From Gyromitra esculenta (Eukaryota; Ascomycota; Pezizomycetes; Pezizales; Discinaceae): DNA of 64,000 bases. Below, one piece after another: positions 1 to 11,563 of the stretch. The position numbers were made by a program, and so were the translations under genes. The notes beneath the pieces are model-generated. The model had not been told where the DNA came from. It ran no database searches and saw only the letters and a program-made list of their open reading frames with translations. The stretch covers positions 682,001 through 746,000 of the forward strand of contig JBCAML010000023.1 in NCBI GenBank assembly GCA_038503075.1, in the 5' to 3' direction. The stretch's first letter is position 1, and each line of letters begins with the position of its first letter.

Positions 1-31
1 ACAACTCATTACCCGAAATCAATCCATGAAA
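1..31 (-). mobile_element. Family-A LTR, end fragment
   Basis: This is the last 31 bp of a family-A repeat in reverse orientation. It ends in CCATGAAA like other copies, and the rest lies outside the window. It abuts the interior of a family-B repeat, so it was inserted into that repeat. Confidence 0.8.
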
Positions 32-288
32 CTTCCCCTCTTATTGTACTTTTCTTTCTCTTCTTCTTAAGCAACGTCTTCTATTGTACTCTCGTTGTAC
101 CTTACAATACAACCCTCGATTACATCTCGTAATACTTCACTGTTGCTGTCTTCAAGTCACCATAACTTGAACCTCTTGTAGAGCCTGTAGAAACTCTGTA
201 CATCCTCTCGTCGCCAGTTTCCCATTCAAGTAGCATTGCTTATCTCGGGGGATACCTGAGAGCTTGACGAGAATCTCGCTCCTTGAGA
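32..288 (+). mobile_element. Family-B LTR, 3' part
   Basis: This is the downstream two thirds of a family-B repeat, from just after the TATA region to the terminal CCTTGAGA. Its 5' part was separated by the family-A insertion at the window edge. The terminal hairpin is CTCGGG/CCTGAG around loop GGATA, with one G-T wobble. Confidence 0.8.
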
Positions 289-340
289 ATCTAACATCAG
301 TTGTTTTCTTCAAAGATACACTGCGACTCGTTAGGGGAAG

Positions 341-611
341 TGTCAACGTAAGACTCACGTGTGTATCTTGTGATCGGTTATCTAATACTCCGGTGAGGGT
401 AGTTTGTTGTACCAACTTGGATAGAATGTTATACCGAGTCGGATAGAATGATGTGCAGGGAATTATAGTACTAAGGCAACAGTACTGGTATTGTTTCTCT
501 TGTTTAAAGTAAGAGTTGTGGAAGCAAGTTTAGAGGATTATCAATATCATTCAGTATCTCCCTTGTACCAGCTATCCTGTTTACCCGCTGTCCTACTCCT
601 ATATTTTATTA
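341..611 (+). mobile_element. Solo LTR, family C, copy 1
   Basis: This stretch matches, in opposite orientation, the repeat at 41394-41638. Both begin TGTYAAMGTAAGACTCACG and end near TTTTATTA. This copy carries a partial internal duplication around a GGATAGAATG motif. Unlike copy 2 it has no matching 5-bp flanks. Confidence 0.7.
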
Positions 612-652
612 CCTTTTTAACTCGATATCAAACCCGGACACAAAATCTGTGA

Positions 653-1000
653 GGATATATCTATGATAGGAAGCTTAAATATTGGCGGGGGTGCGGGCGA
701 GGAAGTAGGTGATGAACAAAATGCGAGACCTGGTGTCAGAAAAAATCATGCTACAAGGCGAGCCAAGGCAAAAACGAGGTCCAGAAAGCTAAAGGAAGCT
801 GAAAAACGGCCCACAGCCCAAGGGTAAGCTCCCACTTTTCAAATCCTTTACATAGATTGATCTTAAAACTTAAAATAGGTGAAAGAGATGCTGGTGTGGT
901 ATATTTCGGTGCAAAAGAACTCAGACATCCATTGTGCATTAAGTCGACCGTGGGTATGCCGGGACAATATGGCTTCAGGGTATTGGACCATGCTCAAAGA
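653..1000 (+). pseudogene. Gene remnant with a probable intron
   Basis: An open frame from about 680 to 826 is rich in Lys and Arg. It is followed by a plausible 50-55 bp intron (GTAAGC at about 825, TAG before 879). A second open stretch includes 'GVVYFGAKELRHPLC' and then hits stops near 1000. I do not recognise the product. The stops and the neighbouring retroelement fragments suggest a decayed gene. Confidence 0.3.
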
Positions 1001-2400
1001 ACATAAAATAAACAATGGTATCAACGATGATCTGTGGACTTATTTCGGTAGTGTCACTCAAACATTCAAACCAGTACTAGTTTGCGATAACATCGATAAA
1101 ATCTACGGAGAAGTTTAACTTTCGTCATCCTTAACATCAGCAAAAAAAAAGAATGGTGCCCCGTACGCCTACTACACTGGGCGGCTAGGGTGCACGGGGC
1201 GGAATATAGCCCTCCCTTGTGTACTTTTTCGCGCCCTCTTGTCTGGGCGGAGGGCTCTAGCAGGTCGGCTCCGCTGGGCGAGACCTTGGGGAGGGCGCTC
1301 TGCCTGGAGGTTCTGTACGGGCTATTGAGATCCGGACGGCGCTTGGTTCCTGTCCTGGAGCTCGCTCCCACACTTTTTGGCTCGCATTGGCTTGATCTAT
1401 TGATCTATATAACTCTCGTTCTATATACATATATGTACGACTATTGGGAGCAGGCGGGAAACTGGGGCGGAAGCGGGCAGGGAGACGGGCAGGGAGACGG
1501 GCAGGGAGACGGGCGCCGAAGCAGGTAGGAAAGCGGGTAGGAAACAGACGCCAAAGCGGGCAGGAAACAGGCGCCAAAGCAGGCAGGTAAGCAGGTAAAC
1601 TGGTAGCAAAGCTACAGGAAACAGACCCCAAAGCGAGCTAGAGAGCATACAAAACAGGTGCTTTAGCGAGCAGGAAAGCGAGTAGGAAAGCAGGTAGGAA
1701 AGCAGACGTCGAAACAGGGGGATCCTAATTGGGGGGGGGGTCGAAAGCCCAAAGACTTTGGGTACTAGAATACACACGATGTTAGCATTATTCGCCTGTA
1801 GAGAGGGTGAATGGAGAGAACGGGTAGTGGGGACGGTGTTGATATGGAGAAAAGGGGGACGGGTGGAGCGGAATAGGGGGAGACTGCGGTGTCGTCGGGG
1901 CAATGTTGCCTAGCGAGGTCGGGTAACCCCTGCGCAGGTAGGGTAACCATGGGTTAGGGTTCTACCTTTGCTGCTCTCGCGAGAATTCTCTAACTTCCTA
2001 GGGCCAGGGTTTCGACTTGGCATTTTTCGCGAAGTCAATTCTTTTTAAATTTTTTTTTCTCCAAGTCCCCAGGGCCAGGGTTGCGCAAGGCACCGGGAGA
2101 GCGCTGTGGAGAAAAAAGTTGCCAGGCACGCGAGGTGGGAAGAAAGCCCCGGGGTGGGAGGGTCAAAAGCGCGGCCTGCGGGCGACCTCCAGGCGGTCGG
2201 GGTGTAGATAGGGGGAGTACCTAGGCGCATTGGGAGGCATGGAACTCATTGGGCGGAATATAGCTCTCCCAGACGTCAGTCTGTGTCCGGGCGCAATTTT
2301 TATTTTGCTGATGAATTCGACGCTTATGCTAGACAGGTCTGGTCCCCCCGATCTTACCAGACCTCGAATAATACGTACTTGCAAGGCCCACCATAATATC
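1001..2400. other. Intergenic, GC-rich with purine tandem repeat
   Basis: No gene is seen. The motif GGGCGGAATATAGC occurs at about 1198 and 2253. From about 1440 to 1720 there is an imperfect GA/GC-rich tandem array, including three 12-bp GGGCAGGGAGAC units near 1475. A run of G lies near 1730. The antisense open frames here come from the repeats. Confidence 0.5.
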
Positions 2401-2408
2401 GTTAGCGG

Positions 2409-3000
2409 TTAGAAGGCCGCAAGATGCACGTAGCCTTCGAATCTTGCTGCAGCTTCGATATGGAGATCACTGTCTAGATCAGAGCAGTGCATCTTAAACC
2501 TTTCCCGATGGTTTTGTCCTCCAGGAATCCATTCAAGATTCTGGAATGGCTCTGTAAGGGCTACAACGATCCACTGTGGAAAGCTACACTCAATGCCACA
2601 TCTACTTTCAGCTTGACTGACATTCATTGCGGTAATAAGAGCTCTCTTAGTTGTGAATTGGACTTCTCTTTGGCTAATGGCTATCAGATCGTGACATGAG
2701 TTCTTTTACATCGAGCTAGAAACTTGTATTAAGTTGTGGACATTTCACCTGCCCAAAATCAAAGAAACAAAATTGTTCTATCCAGCTTTCGAACATTGTA
2801 GAAGGCTGTGCGCTACATATTTCAAAGAATTGGGTCTCTGTTTGCGGGTGGAAATTTATTATTGCAACGAATAAACATACAATGTTTGTCCCTTCGTGAT
2901 GGATCCACTTAGTATACACTTTTGTTTGAGGATCTCTAATCAGAAATTCGTTTGCGGCACGAGAGGATATAGAAGTTTTCTTCGCACGTGTGGAGCAGGA
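2409..3000 (-). CDS. Hypothetical gene, two open segments
   Basis: Two minus-strand segments have protein-like composition. The upstream one (about 3000-2716) runs without stops through 'IHHEGTNIVCLFVAI' and 'TQFFEICSAQPSTMFESW'. The downstream one (2699-2409) lies in another frame and includes 'CGIECSFPQWIVVAL'. A splice or a frameshift must join them, and a GTGAAA donor near 2750 is possible. I do not recognise the family. Confidence 0.3.
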
Positions 3001-3335
3001 TCAGGAGCTCGCAGAGGATATAAAGGATAAGGAATTTCACATACTGTTTCTTTCCACCACGACTCTGGGGAAGCGGAAGTATACATAGCAGCTAAATTAT
3101 GCCTCCACCTAGTTCAAGCTATGAACAAGGTTTCAGCGGCTCGAGGATTCAAGTGACCTTCAAGCCGTTGCGAAATGCCTTGCACGCTCAAGCTTGCTAG
3201 AAAAAACAACCCTCTCAGTTTTACGACTGATTGCCCCTGTGATAGTGAAAATTCGGATTGGCATAACTTATTTATACATTTTTCTTAAGCATGTTCGTAA
3301 TTGAACAACGAGAGTATGAGTGTCAATATGATTTC

Positions 3336-3786
3336 TAGTGTGGTCCACGAGGCTCCTCGAGGCGAGCGGATGGGTATACCTCGAGGCCGCTCGTACATTT
3401 AAGGGCCTGCCTCGAGCAGCTCGAGCACATGGGGGGTTGCCTCGAGTCGGCTCGAGGTGGCTCGATAAACTTGAGATATATACTAAAAAGGTTTATATTA
3501 AAAAATAAAGAAAAGAGCCACTAGCTAGGATATTATAAAGTCATGCCGTTTCGCTAGAAACATCCCCCAAACTATAGCTATTTTCTTTCCACCAATCATG
3601 CCTAGTAACGACCCTGGAACATACAGGCTCGTCTAAACAACAATCAACTTATGATTTAACTTGAATGCTCAAGCGGCTCGAGGCGAGCAGCCACACATGC
3701 CTCGAGGCACCCCGTGCTCGTGAGCTCCCAACCTCGCACTGGCTCGAGTCGAGGCCTCGAGCGGCCATACCTCGTGGACCACACTA
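3336..3786. mobile_element. TIR element (MITE) rich in CTCGAG
   Basis: The ends are a perfect 17-bp inverted repeat, TAGTGTGGTCCACGAGG at 3336 and its complement ending at 3786. The outer TA is shared, consistent with a TA target duplication. The arms continue with many CTCGAG and GGCTCGAG words on both sides, giving extended imperfect inverted pairing. There is no coding capacity, so this is a non-autonomous DNA transposon. Confidence 0.85.
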
Positions 3787-4531
3787 ATGATTTCTCATTT
3801 TTCCCGTCCTTATGCACTCTTATTTTCGTTGTCACGTTGAGGACAATGAGGATGTTAAATATACGCTTAGTTCTTCATTGGTATACATTTAAAGGCCCCT
3901 CACTCTATCTCTCTAACTAAAGAGTATATGAACCATAAACCCAAAACCCTTCACACACTAGCTAGGTACTCTAGGCAATATATTTCAGTGTATGATATAG
4001 TTCAGTGATGTACGTATCTGTGTTCAATGAGTATTTCCGTAAATCGGGTGGAAATTGAATGTCGGGGAAACCTTCAGCTTTTTTTCCATCTATGAGGCTG
4101 TAACGAGTTTCCCCCGTTGCTGGCTAGGCGAAGCTTTTCCTGGATAGTAGTAAAGATACACGATCCTGACTCCTGGAATAGCCAGGAGCGCTCAAAAACT
4201 ACTGCGGCTTTTCTTGAAGGTTTAGGATTATTCATTATCAATAGGAATAATTTTCTTAGTCACTAAGTCCCACTGATTGCGCTGAACCGGATTGTTCGCT
4301 CCATCCAAGCACTATGTATCTCAGCTAAACCAATCTTGTAGGGTGGTCAAGTAAGCAATCAAAATCCTTTCAGACAGTTACGACCATGGAACATATTTTC
4401 TCCTTCGGGACGTGAAAACCCCCAGTTAAATACAATTAGTCGTACAGCTTCCATCTACTTTCGCAGCTTGATATATTTATTTTATGGACTTGTATTGACC
4501 TATGTCTAGCCCAGCTGACTCCACGTACCCC
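3787..4531. other. Intergenic, nothing recognised
   Basis: AT-rich sequence without a convincing reading frame, RNA gene or repeat. Confidence 0.4.
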
Positions 4532-4753
4532 TTTTGAAACGTTGTAAGATAGTGTAGAGAATAAATGACTATTTCGATACCGGTTTAACTACTGAAAATC
4601 CCCCAACTAAATACTCCTTGTTCTTCATTACCACAAGAAAATATGCCCGTCGGGCTAATACAAAGTGAATCCTCCGTCGGCTAAACATCCATCCGCGTTA
4701 CTCCGAATGTACCGTTACAATAGTATTGTAGGTGAGAGCACCTTATTCCAACA
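4532..4753 (-). mobile_element. Solo LTR of the copia element
   Basis: This 222-bp stretch matches both LTRs of the copia element at 14070-20444. It is flanked by a perfect 5-bp duplication, ACCCC (4527-4531 and 4754-4758). Read on the minus strand it runs from TGTTGGAATAAGG to TCAAAA. Recombination between the LTRs of a former full copy explains it. Confidence 0.9.
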
Positions 4754-5952
4754 ACCCCGACTAAGCAAAGAAAAACCGAGAATAATAGAACTGGCTATTT
4801 AGGTTAATCAACCACTGAATGCGTAAATGTACTTTACTTACTTACTTACTTCATCAACCACTGATAGAAGCACTGGGCTTAAATATTTAATTTTATTAAC
4901 AAGTTTTGTTCTCTACACAGCTTGAACTTCTGCTCCAGCAATGCAGTAAAATCTTGGATTAGTTGTAAATCAAGAACCTCGAGTTTTACTTAAAAAAGTG
5001 CCTCTTGAATTAAAGCCCCATAGGGATTTCAACAAAGGGTTTCTCTCGGTCATTCGAAAATGGGCTAGGCAAATCTTCATTGTATAGGAGCACTCTATTC
5101 GCGAATGAACACAATCCGTTCGAGAAATTGCTAGATTGAGGAGTGGCCCAGAATAAACTTCATAGTCCTAGAAATAATGTCCACAACCGCTGTAAGGCTT
5201 ACCAGCGATTGGCTTGCCAACGGCTAGTGAGCTAGTGTATTTAGCCAGGAATGTGGAATGCGGGAGGTAGACATAGATATACAGGTGCGAGCCGCTAGTT
5301 TTCCTTGTATGGATAAACAGCAGCTTTATTTTTTTTATTGCTAGGCGGGGGGTGAAAGTCTCTTGATATATAAACTATCCGACTCCACAAAGTGGCTAGT
5401 CGGTCTCCCAAAGCTGTTCTCCGTAGCCCGAGTACCCATCCAGTAATCCTAAGCTTATCAACAAGCTGAAACAACCAGTGTCATAGGAGAGCCTATGCCC
5501 GGTTGGAATAACTGGGGCATGTAAAGATAAACAAAAGGCCCAATTTCTTGCTTGCTAGGTGGGCAGCACAACCCCTATCAAAATAAGTTTCTCTCGAATC
5601 CTCGAATGCCTGGGTTCTCGGTCGCCTGTCTCCTGACCCTGGAGCTAAGCCCTGTATTAGGAAGTATCCAACATTCCGCGAATGAAATGAAGGAGGCACA
5701 TGTTGTATAGAAATAGTAAAAACTACGCTGTTGGGCTTAGTTGCGAAGTTTCTCTTGCTTAAATTACCTATTGCCATGTGAACTAACTATTGATGCACCA
5801 ACTGCAGATGCAACCGTAAATACTTCCAAAGTGTCGAGTTCTTGTTGTCATTACACTTCAATGGACGCCATTGGTTGAGCTTAGAAGCATGTGTCTATTT
5901 TGGTGGTTTGCTCATCAGGGAAATCTTGCTAAATATCACGTAGATTCTACTT
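4754..5952. other. Intergenic, nothing recognised
   Basis: A short (CTTA)n microsatellite lies at about 4833-4853. I see no credible gene. Confidence 0.4.
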
Positions 5953-6411
5953 TTACTTGTATCTGAGAGATCTTATGTCTTTATAATTTGTCATTTGGGG
6001 ATATTGCCGACAAACTCGGCGATTCCTGTGAATCTGCATGTAACAATCTTTTCGAACGATCCCAAAGAACTTTCTCAATCTCGACACTTGTTGAAGTAGG
6101 TGGGTAACAAGGGTAGTAAAAGCGGTTGGTTGCTTGCTCGCTATCCTACCTGCCTGCGCATCCGGTCTATATACTTGCTTCTCTACACACAAATGTTCCC
6201 GTACCATTTGCTCAAGCCTACATGCCAAGGCCTGCGCCGAGAGACAGCTCAAGCACTGACCGCTGGAGCGCTGGAGCCCGCACCTATTAGGGAACCACTT
6301 CCAACAACGAGAAAACCTTTCCCATGCTCGCGCTTTTGTTGCCGTACTTTCGGATACCCTCGCCCCCCAAGACAACAGCAACACACACCCAAAATAAGCA
6401 ACGCAAGACAC
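5953..6411 (-). CDS. Hypothetical 152-aa Cys-containing ORF
   Basis: The ORF starts with a hydrophobic stretch (MSCVAYFGCVLLLSW) that could be a signal peptide. The remainder is basic with about ten Cys. The local GC content is higher than in the flanks. I do not recognise it; it could be a small secreted protein or a chance ORF. No intron or neighbour supports it. Confidence 0.22.
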   Translation of the reverse strand: MSCVAYFGCVLLLSWGARVSESTATKARAWERFSRCWKWFPNRCGLQRSSGQCLSCLSAQALACRLEQMVREHLCVEKQVYRPDAQAGRIASKQPTAFTTLVTHLLQQVSRLRKFFGIVRKDCYMQIHRNRRVCRQYPQMTNYKDIRSLRYK

Positions 6412-6629
6412 AGCATTTGAACGATATACGCATGGAGTAATAGATTATAAATAATTTGTGTAAATAAAAATTAAAAATAAATCATGAAGAGCATCTATAT
6501 ACACTAAAAATAACTTATTCCTCCTAAACCCGTCCCCCAAGCTCTATTCTCGACATTTCTGATACAGCTCTCCATTTAAACATATCTCCATCATAAATTT
6601 CCTAAAGCTTTGTACAAATATATTTCCTT

Positions 6630-6845
6630 GCTGATTTTCATCCTGTAGACGTGTTTTCTCGGCGGATTTCGTCCTGTGGACGCGTTCTCTCGGTAATTTT
6701 CGTCATCCTGTAAACGTGCTTTCTCGGCGGATTTCGTCCTGTAAATGCTTTCTCTCCGCGATTTTCATCTAGCAAACACGTTCTCTTAGCAGATTTCATC
6801 TTGCAAACGCGTTCTCTCGGCGATTTCCGTTTAACAAACATGACC
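6630..6845. repeat. 33-bp-period minisatellite
   Basis: About six degenerate units of roughly 33 bp contain TTTCRTCCTGTAAACG followed by CGTTCTCTCGGCG. Because 33 is a multiple of three, the minus strand stays open for 67 codons (6638-6841) and encodes an 11-residue repeat of the type DExRRExTxTG. Confidence 0.7.
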
Positions 6846-6986
6846 TGTTGTTGGCTTTTGTTTTGTAGGTTTGACTCGGAGGTTTTCGTGGTTCCTTGGC
6901 AATAAAAAGGTGACGCGATAGAGATAGAAAACTATATGCTAGCCAGTATGAGATACACTTTGTAGTAAGTAGAATAAAAACTTACT

Positions 6987-7405
6987 TTAATGCTTTGCAT
7001 GATCTGCTATTGTGTCCTGCAGTCCCACACTTTTTTCAGTGCCAGAGAGAACTGAGAGATGGACTTTCTGGCAGATACGTACTTGATGTCGCCGAGTCTT
7101 TTTCTTCTGGTGACCAGTCTCCATCCGTGTGGTTTGTGGTCTGCTAGCTGGAGCGCGTTGTTTGATCGGAGCAAAACAAATCGAGTCTGTAGGTTGAATG
7201 TCATCCAGTGAAATTGGTCCCCAGTTCTCAATGTAGGTGTTTTTCCAGGTAGTAATTGACAGTAGATTAGGTAAATAGTCTCTAGGGTTACCGTGAATGC
7301 TGTACATACATTGAAGCGCGTGTTGACAAGGAATTCCGTTCTCCTGAAATGTACCGCATGAAGTTTTGTGATCTAGGTCGACAATATAAACAGCTAGTTT
7401 CTGCT
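6987..7405 (-). pseudogene. MULE transposase fragment with SWIM-type finger
   Basis: The minus-strand frame from about 7405 reads 'TSCGTFQENGIPCQHAL' and then 'NPRDYLPNLLSITTWKNTY'. This matches the C-terminal SWIM zinc finger (CxC...CxH) and following segment of Mutator-like transposases. The first Cys of the CxC pair appears replaced (TSC). A stop lies just upstream, and weaker collinear coding continues in other frames to about 7840. This is a dead element. Assignment is by motif recall only. Confidence 0.55.
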
Positions 7406-7849
7406 AATGGTTGCTATAACTCAAAGCCTCCTAGTATTTGATAAACCCATTCGAGAAAGTAAATATGTAGTGTCTGTGAAATTCCCGCTGTAGTGATTAT
7501 TTAGTACTGTAAAGGTCACCTCCATATTGCCAATGCCACCTAACTCCGTGACCTTGATCCCATCTGGTGTAGCCTGACAGGCGACTGACTTCCAAATTTT
7601 TAGCTAGGAATGTCTTCTGGCCAGATAAATGGGCATTGGGATTAAAAATCAGGAGAGAAAATCGAATGCTATATAAGTCAGAAACTCATGCCTTGATGAC
7701 CTCTGTAGTTGGAAAAGACCATGTGTGTAGTGAGTCCCAAAGCAAAGAGCCAAACTTCCGATCAACTTTCCAGGACAACGGCGCATACCGTGGCCGCTAT
7801 GAGACTTCTTTCTGTCGAGCCCTATCATGGATCTAGCAAATTCATAGAT

Positions 7850-10272
7850 AAATCATAGGGTAATGTACATTCTGATAAGTGACAGAACATAAAATGGATA
7901 TAAATCCGCGTGAGGTTAAGAGTTTATCGTTTCAGTAGGAAAGCGGTAGTTTGAGAAACGAGAGTAGCTGCCCTTGTGTATAGACAGCCATCCTTTTTTA
8001 CAGTTGTTAGAGACTTCGTGATGCAATTAGAAACTCAGAATTGGGCCAACACACGTCAATGGAAGGTGGTACCGATACTCTAGAGTAGTGGCAATGTGCA
8101 ATCAATAACGATCACAGATCTTGAGATCGATGACATCTGCAATTGATGAAAACAGTTAGCGAACTCACCTCAAACCCCGTATGTATAGGAAATTCATTAT
8201 CGTCTTAAATATATAATCTCTCTACGGCAGCCTAATAAGCAAGCACGAGTGCTTTAGTACTCTACTCACGAAGAAAGGACATATATTAATCAATCCTCTC
8301 CGTTTACGTCTCAAATCACTCTATTAACTTCGTTTAGTTATACTTCAAATAGGTCAGCTTTTTCTGAAGCTATCGTGTTTACCTGATAAGCTTTAATATC
8401 ATTTGGCCAGGTAGCGTACTCACCAATTCCGTTTCTTCCCCTACGTACTCTTTTTAATTCTGCGCAGACTCCTAATATTAACGCATTTCATGTTGGCAGT
8501 ATAACACTACCTTCAGTTATACCCTTGGTACACTGTCCTCCTCGTACCTTGCGCGATATCCAAGTTTAGCTCGCCCCTATCGTAATTTGGCGATGATTCA
8601 AGCTTACTAGCTTTGAGATCTAAGGCCTACGGATCAGAGCCATCGTTTGTTCCTAGCTGTTATACAACTGTGCACTTGCTCTGCCAGCTCCCAACTGATG
8701 ACTTGGATATTTCCTTACGGTATCAGGTTTCATGGACTAAAACCTCACACACCGCATTTCCTTAAGCCTCAAGCCTGAGAATATCTCCCCACGTTTTCAT
8801 CCCATCGTACTAAAGCCGTTCTACTAACATAAGCACCCTAGACACGATGTCCTCATCAATCACATTCTACTCTTCGGCGTAAGTATTCCTATATCTAGCT
8901 CTATGCAACCCAATCTTCCTCACTATTTCCATCATTACCGTACTCTTATCATCCAACATCACCACCCGAGCTGCAACAATTTTCACACTTCGTACCTCTA
9001 CCGCCCCCGCCCGGCTCTATCGTGTTCGTATTCTCATACTAGTTAGATGCCCGCTCCTCACAATATATATAGGCCACACGTATTGCTACCACGCTCTTCT
9101 CACTCACTACAGCGCCGTGTCTATCTAGTGCTGAAATCCCATACCCAGTACACTCAACCCACCACCAACCCACCCGCCCACCGCGATCTACTCCGCCTCG
9201 CCAATCGCGCTCGTCATCGCCATCCATCGTAGTGCCGTTGCCGGTACCGTTAAACTATCATTTTGAAAAAAGTGCATATCCTATATACAGGGAACCTACG
9301 CACCGTGGAGATAACCAGCCGAGGAGGCATTCAAGTCTGTCCCTCCGGACATCAGGTTAACTTACTGAGTGTTGTCGAGAGTATTCGGTGCTTTACCGCT
9401 AGGATTAATATTCCAGCAACAGGTTTCTAGCTAGCGATGGGGGAAAAGGCGGGGTTTAAGTCATTGGCTCGAATTGGTGAGTTGGAGTAGGTAGTAGGTA
9501 GGTAGGTAGTCTGATGAGGTTGACTATAGCACGGCTTCGATACCCGTTAACTGATATGGGATGGGATGGGATGGGATGGTGTATTATCGTGCCGTACGGG
9601 CGATGGAGATAGGGCTATTGTGTTGGAGGGAGGGAGAGTTATCTATCCTGCGGAAGGTGTGTAGAGTGGTGGTGAGGAAGAGAAATAAAGAGATTAGTTA
9701 CTGTACCAACCCTCAGAACCAAAGCGAGCTATTTTCTAAACCAGTCTAGGCGGAAATAATTAATATCTCTACAGTAGTCTTCACTGAAGAGCTTTCAACA
9801 GTCGAGTTCGCAATGGCGAAGTAATTCAACGTAGACCAAGTACCGACGATTGAGTACGTTACACAGGGGCCCAAATGGCGCCGTGTAATACCAACTCCAG
9901 CCGTTCTTCACCGCTCCTTACGTTCTCGCCCCCAACACTTCGCACCTGCGTGCTCTGTTGGAGTTTTGGACCACGATCGAGTATTATTTGAGCTCATGCA
10001 ATCAAAGCAGTATATATGGGCGACTGACCAATAGCATGCTCCCAAAACACGGGTCTTCCAGAGCCCGTCTAGCTATTAAAGATCCACAGGGGCTGAACCC
10101 GGAGTACTACACTAGTAGGGTGCAATATCATTCGTTTCAATATGCTCTCTGTTCGTGGAACCGAGTGATCGCCTATCACTGATTCTAAATTCATGGTTGG
10201 CCACATGTTGCCTCATCCCCAAAGAGAAAACGCGCAGGATACGATGCTTTTGGTGAGTTTGTATGCTGGATG
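7850..10272. other. Intergenic, nothing recognised
   Basis: About 2.4 kb without a supported gene. A short GGGAT tandem lies at about 9558-9577. Short open frames look like chance. Confidence 0.4.
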
Positions 10273-10471
10273 CTGCGACTGCTTGGAAACTCTTACCTTG
10301 ACAACCACACTGCAGGACGAAGCGACCAATCACAGGCCGCCAACAAATCGACTCATCTTCCGAGCTTTTTGTAATACAGGTTTCCTACCAATAAGAACCT
10401 GACTACCCCGCTTTTGAAAAACTTCATTTACATCAACGACTTCATTATCAACAGCTTTATTATTACGCAGA

Positions 10472-10786
10472 ATGTCAACCCAAAGGTACAGCAGCAGAGC
10501 TATGCCAGCCTACAAGCTCATAGCCGCCGAAAACGAGCACCACCGAAGCAATGAGGTGCTCACTAGACAGATTAGGAAGTTGAGAGGGGAAGTAGGGGTT
10601 ATGGCGAAACGGTATGCTCAGGTGAAAAGAGAGATCACGAAGTTGATTACCCAAGTCAAATTACAACCACCGCCAGAAATCCCGCCGAGACCAGAAACCC
10701 AAGAAGACAAAAAGATCAGGGAAAAACGAGGCCCGGGGTGGGAGAGATATGTGAAGAAGTGTGGGAAGAAGAGAAACTGGAGATAA
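10472..10786 (+). CDS. LINE ORF1-like protein, N-terminal part
   Basis: A 104-aa frame starts MSTQRYSSRAMPAYK and has a probable coiled-coil segment (NEVLTRQIRKLRGEVGVMAKRYAQVKREITKL), a Pro-rich stretch and a charged C-terminus. It lies about 185 bp inside the 5' end of the LINE copy. It overlaps the next frame by 26 nt, so the original ORF1 was probably longer and is now frameshifted here. The coiled coil fits a nucleic-acid-binding ORF1 protein; no RT domain is present. Confidence 0.5.
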   Translation: MSTQRYSSRAMPAYKLIAAENEHHRSNEVLTRQIRKLRGEVGVMAKRYAQVKREITKLITQVKLQPPPEIPPRPETQEDKKIREKRGPGWERYVKKCGKKRNWR

Positions 10787-11447
10787 TGAAGAAGAAGGAG
10801 GAAGAAGAAAAAATAAAGTTGATACGGAAGAGGAAGAGATACGACAGTCGAGAACGCCGAGCCCAACACCATCCACACCATCAATGTCACCTAGATTATT
10901 AGTCGAAATACCTCCTATAAACCCTGCCAAAGGAACAGTCCCTACAGTACAGGTAAACACCACTGTATCTGCCCAATCTCAGAAAATTGCCACTGAGGTT
11001 CCCAAATATTACCGAGTCTCAAATGATAAAGAACAATGGCAAGAATGGAAAAATGCAGGACCTAAAAGCAAGATACAGAGCATGTTTAGTAGGAGAGGAA
11101 AACGTATGAGGGTGTATGGAATGGATGTGAGTTGGGGAGAAGAATACGGAGGGAGGAAAACATGGTTGATCAGTCCGGAGAAAGAAGAAGGAGAGCATGA
11201 GTTTACTGATGTAACTACTTCTTGTATTGTGAGGGGTAGATGTTCTGAGACAGAAGGGTGTGGAAATGGGAAATGGAGGTGCGTATGGGGAAGGAAGTGG
11301 TTGTTGAAGAGATTATTTTGGTGTGGCGAAGGAATGACAGTTAGGAGTCAGACTGATGAAGAAATGGATGAGGAAGAGAGAGAGGAAGAGGAGAAGGCTG
11401 AGCAAGATGAAATGGAGTATGATGAGTATGATGAGAGATGTCGTTAA
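10761..11447 (+). CDS. LINE ORF1-like protein, C-terminal part
   Basis: This 228-aa frame follows the 104-aa frame in a +1 relation and fills the rest of the element to the 3' UTR. It has a Ser/Pro-rich N-terminus, a Cys- and Trp-containing middle (CSETEGCGNGKWRC) and an acidic tail ending DEYDERCR. The true product may be a fusion of both frames. I do not recognise a specific domain. The assignment rests on position inside the LINE. Confidence 0.4.
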   Translation: MGRRETGDNEEEGGRRKNKVDTEEEEIRQSRTPSPTPSTPSMSPRLLVEIPPINPAKGTVPTVQVNTTVSAQSQKIATEVPKYYRVSNDKEQWQEWKNAGPKSKIQSMFSRRGKRMRVYGMDVSWGEEYGGRKTWLISPEKEEGEHEFTDVTTSCIVRGRCSETEGCGNGKWRCVWGRKWLLKRLFWCGEGMTVRSQTDEEMDEEEREEEEKAEQDEMEYDEYDERCR

Positions 11448-11563
11448 ATTGTGTCGGATGTGTGTTTTGTTTTTGTTTTGTTTTTAGTTTTTGTTCGATC
11501 GCCATAACCCAAGGATTGGATGCGTAAATGAAATCTACTACTACTACTACTGCGACTGCTTGG

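Larger units (their letters stand above)
10273..11563 (+). mobile_element. Short LINE copy with 14-bp TSD
   Basis: The 14-bp word CTGCGACTGCTTGG stands at 10273-10286 and again at 11550-11563. The inserted element (10287-11549) ends in a (CTA)n tail. The last 55 bp before the tail (CGATCGCCATAAC..., GGATGCGTAAATGAA) match the 3' end of the LINE at 38835. A long perfect duplication plus a simple-repeat tail shows target-primed insertion. At 1.26 kb it has no reverse transcriptase, so it is non-autonomous or internally deleted. Confidence 0.85.

Noticed and set aside
1257..1903. Proline/leucine-rich minus-strand proteins
   Set aside because: They are translations of the purine-rich tandem repeat at 1440-1720.
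1926..1965. Telomere-like CCCTAA/TTAGGG words
   Set aside because: Single isolated words here and at about 12690, not arrays.
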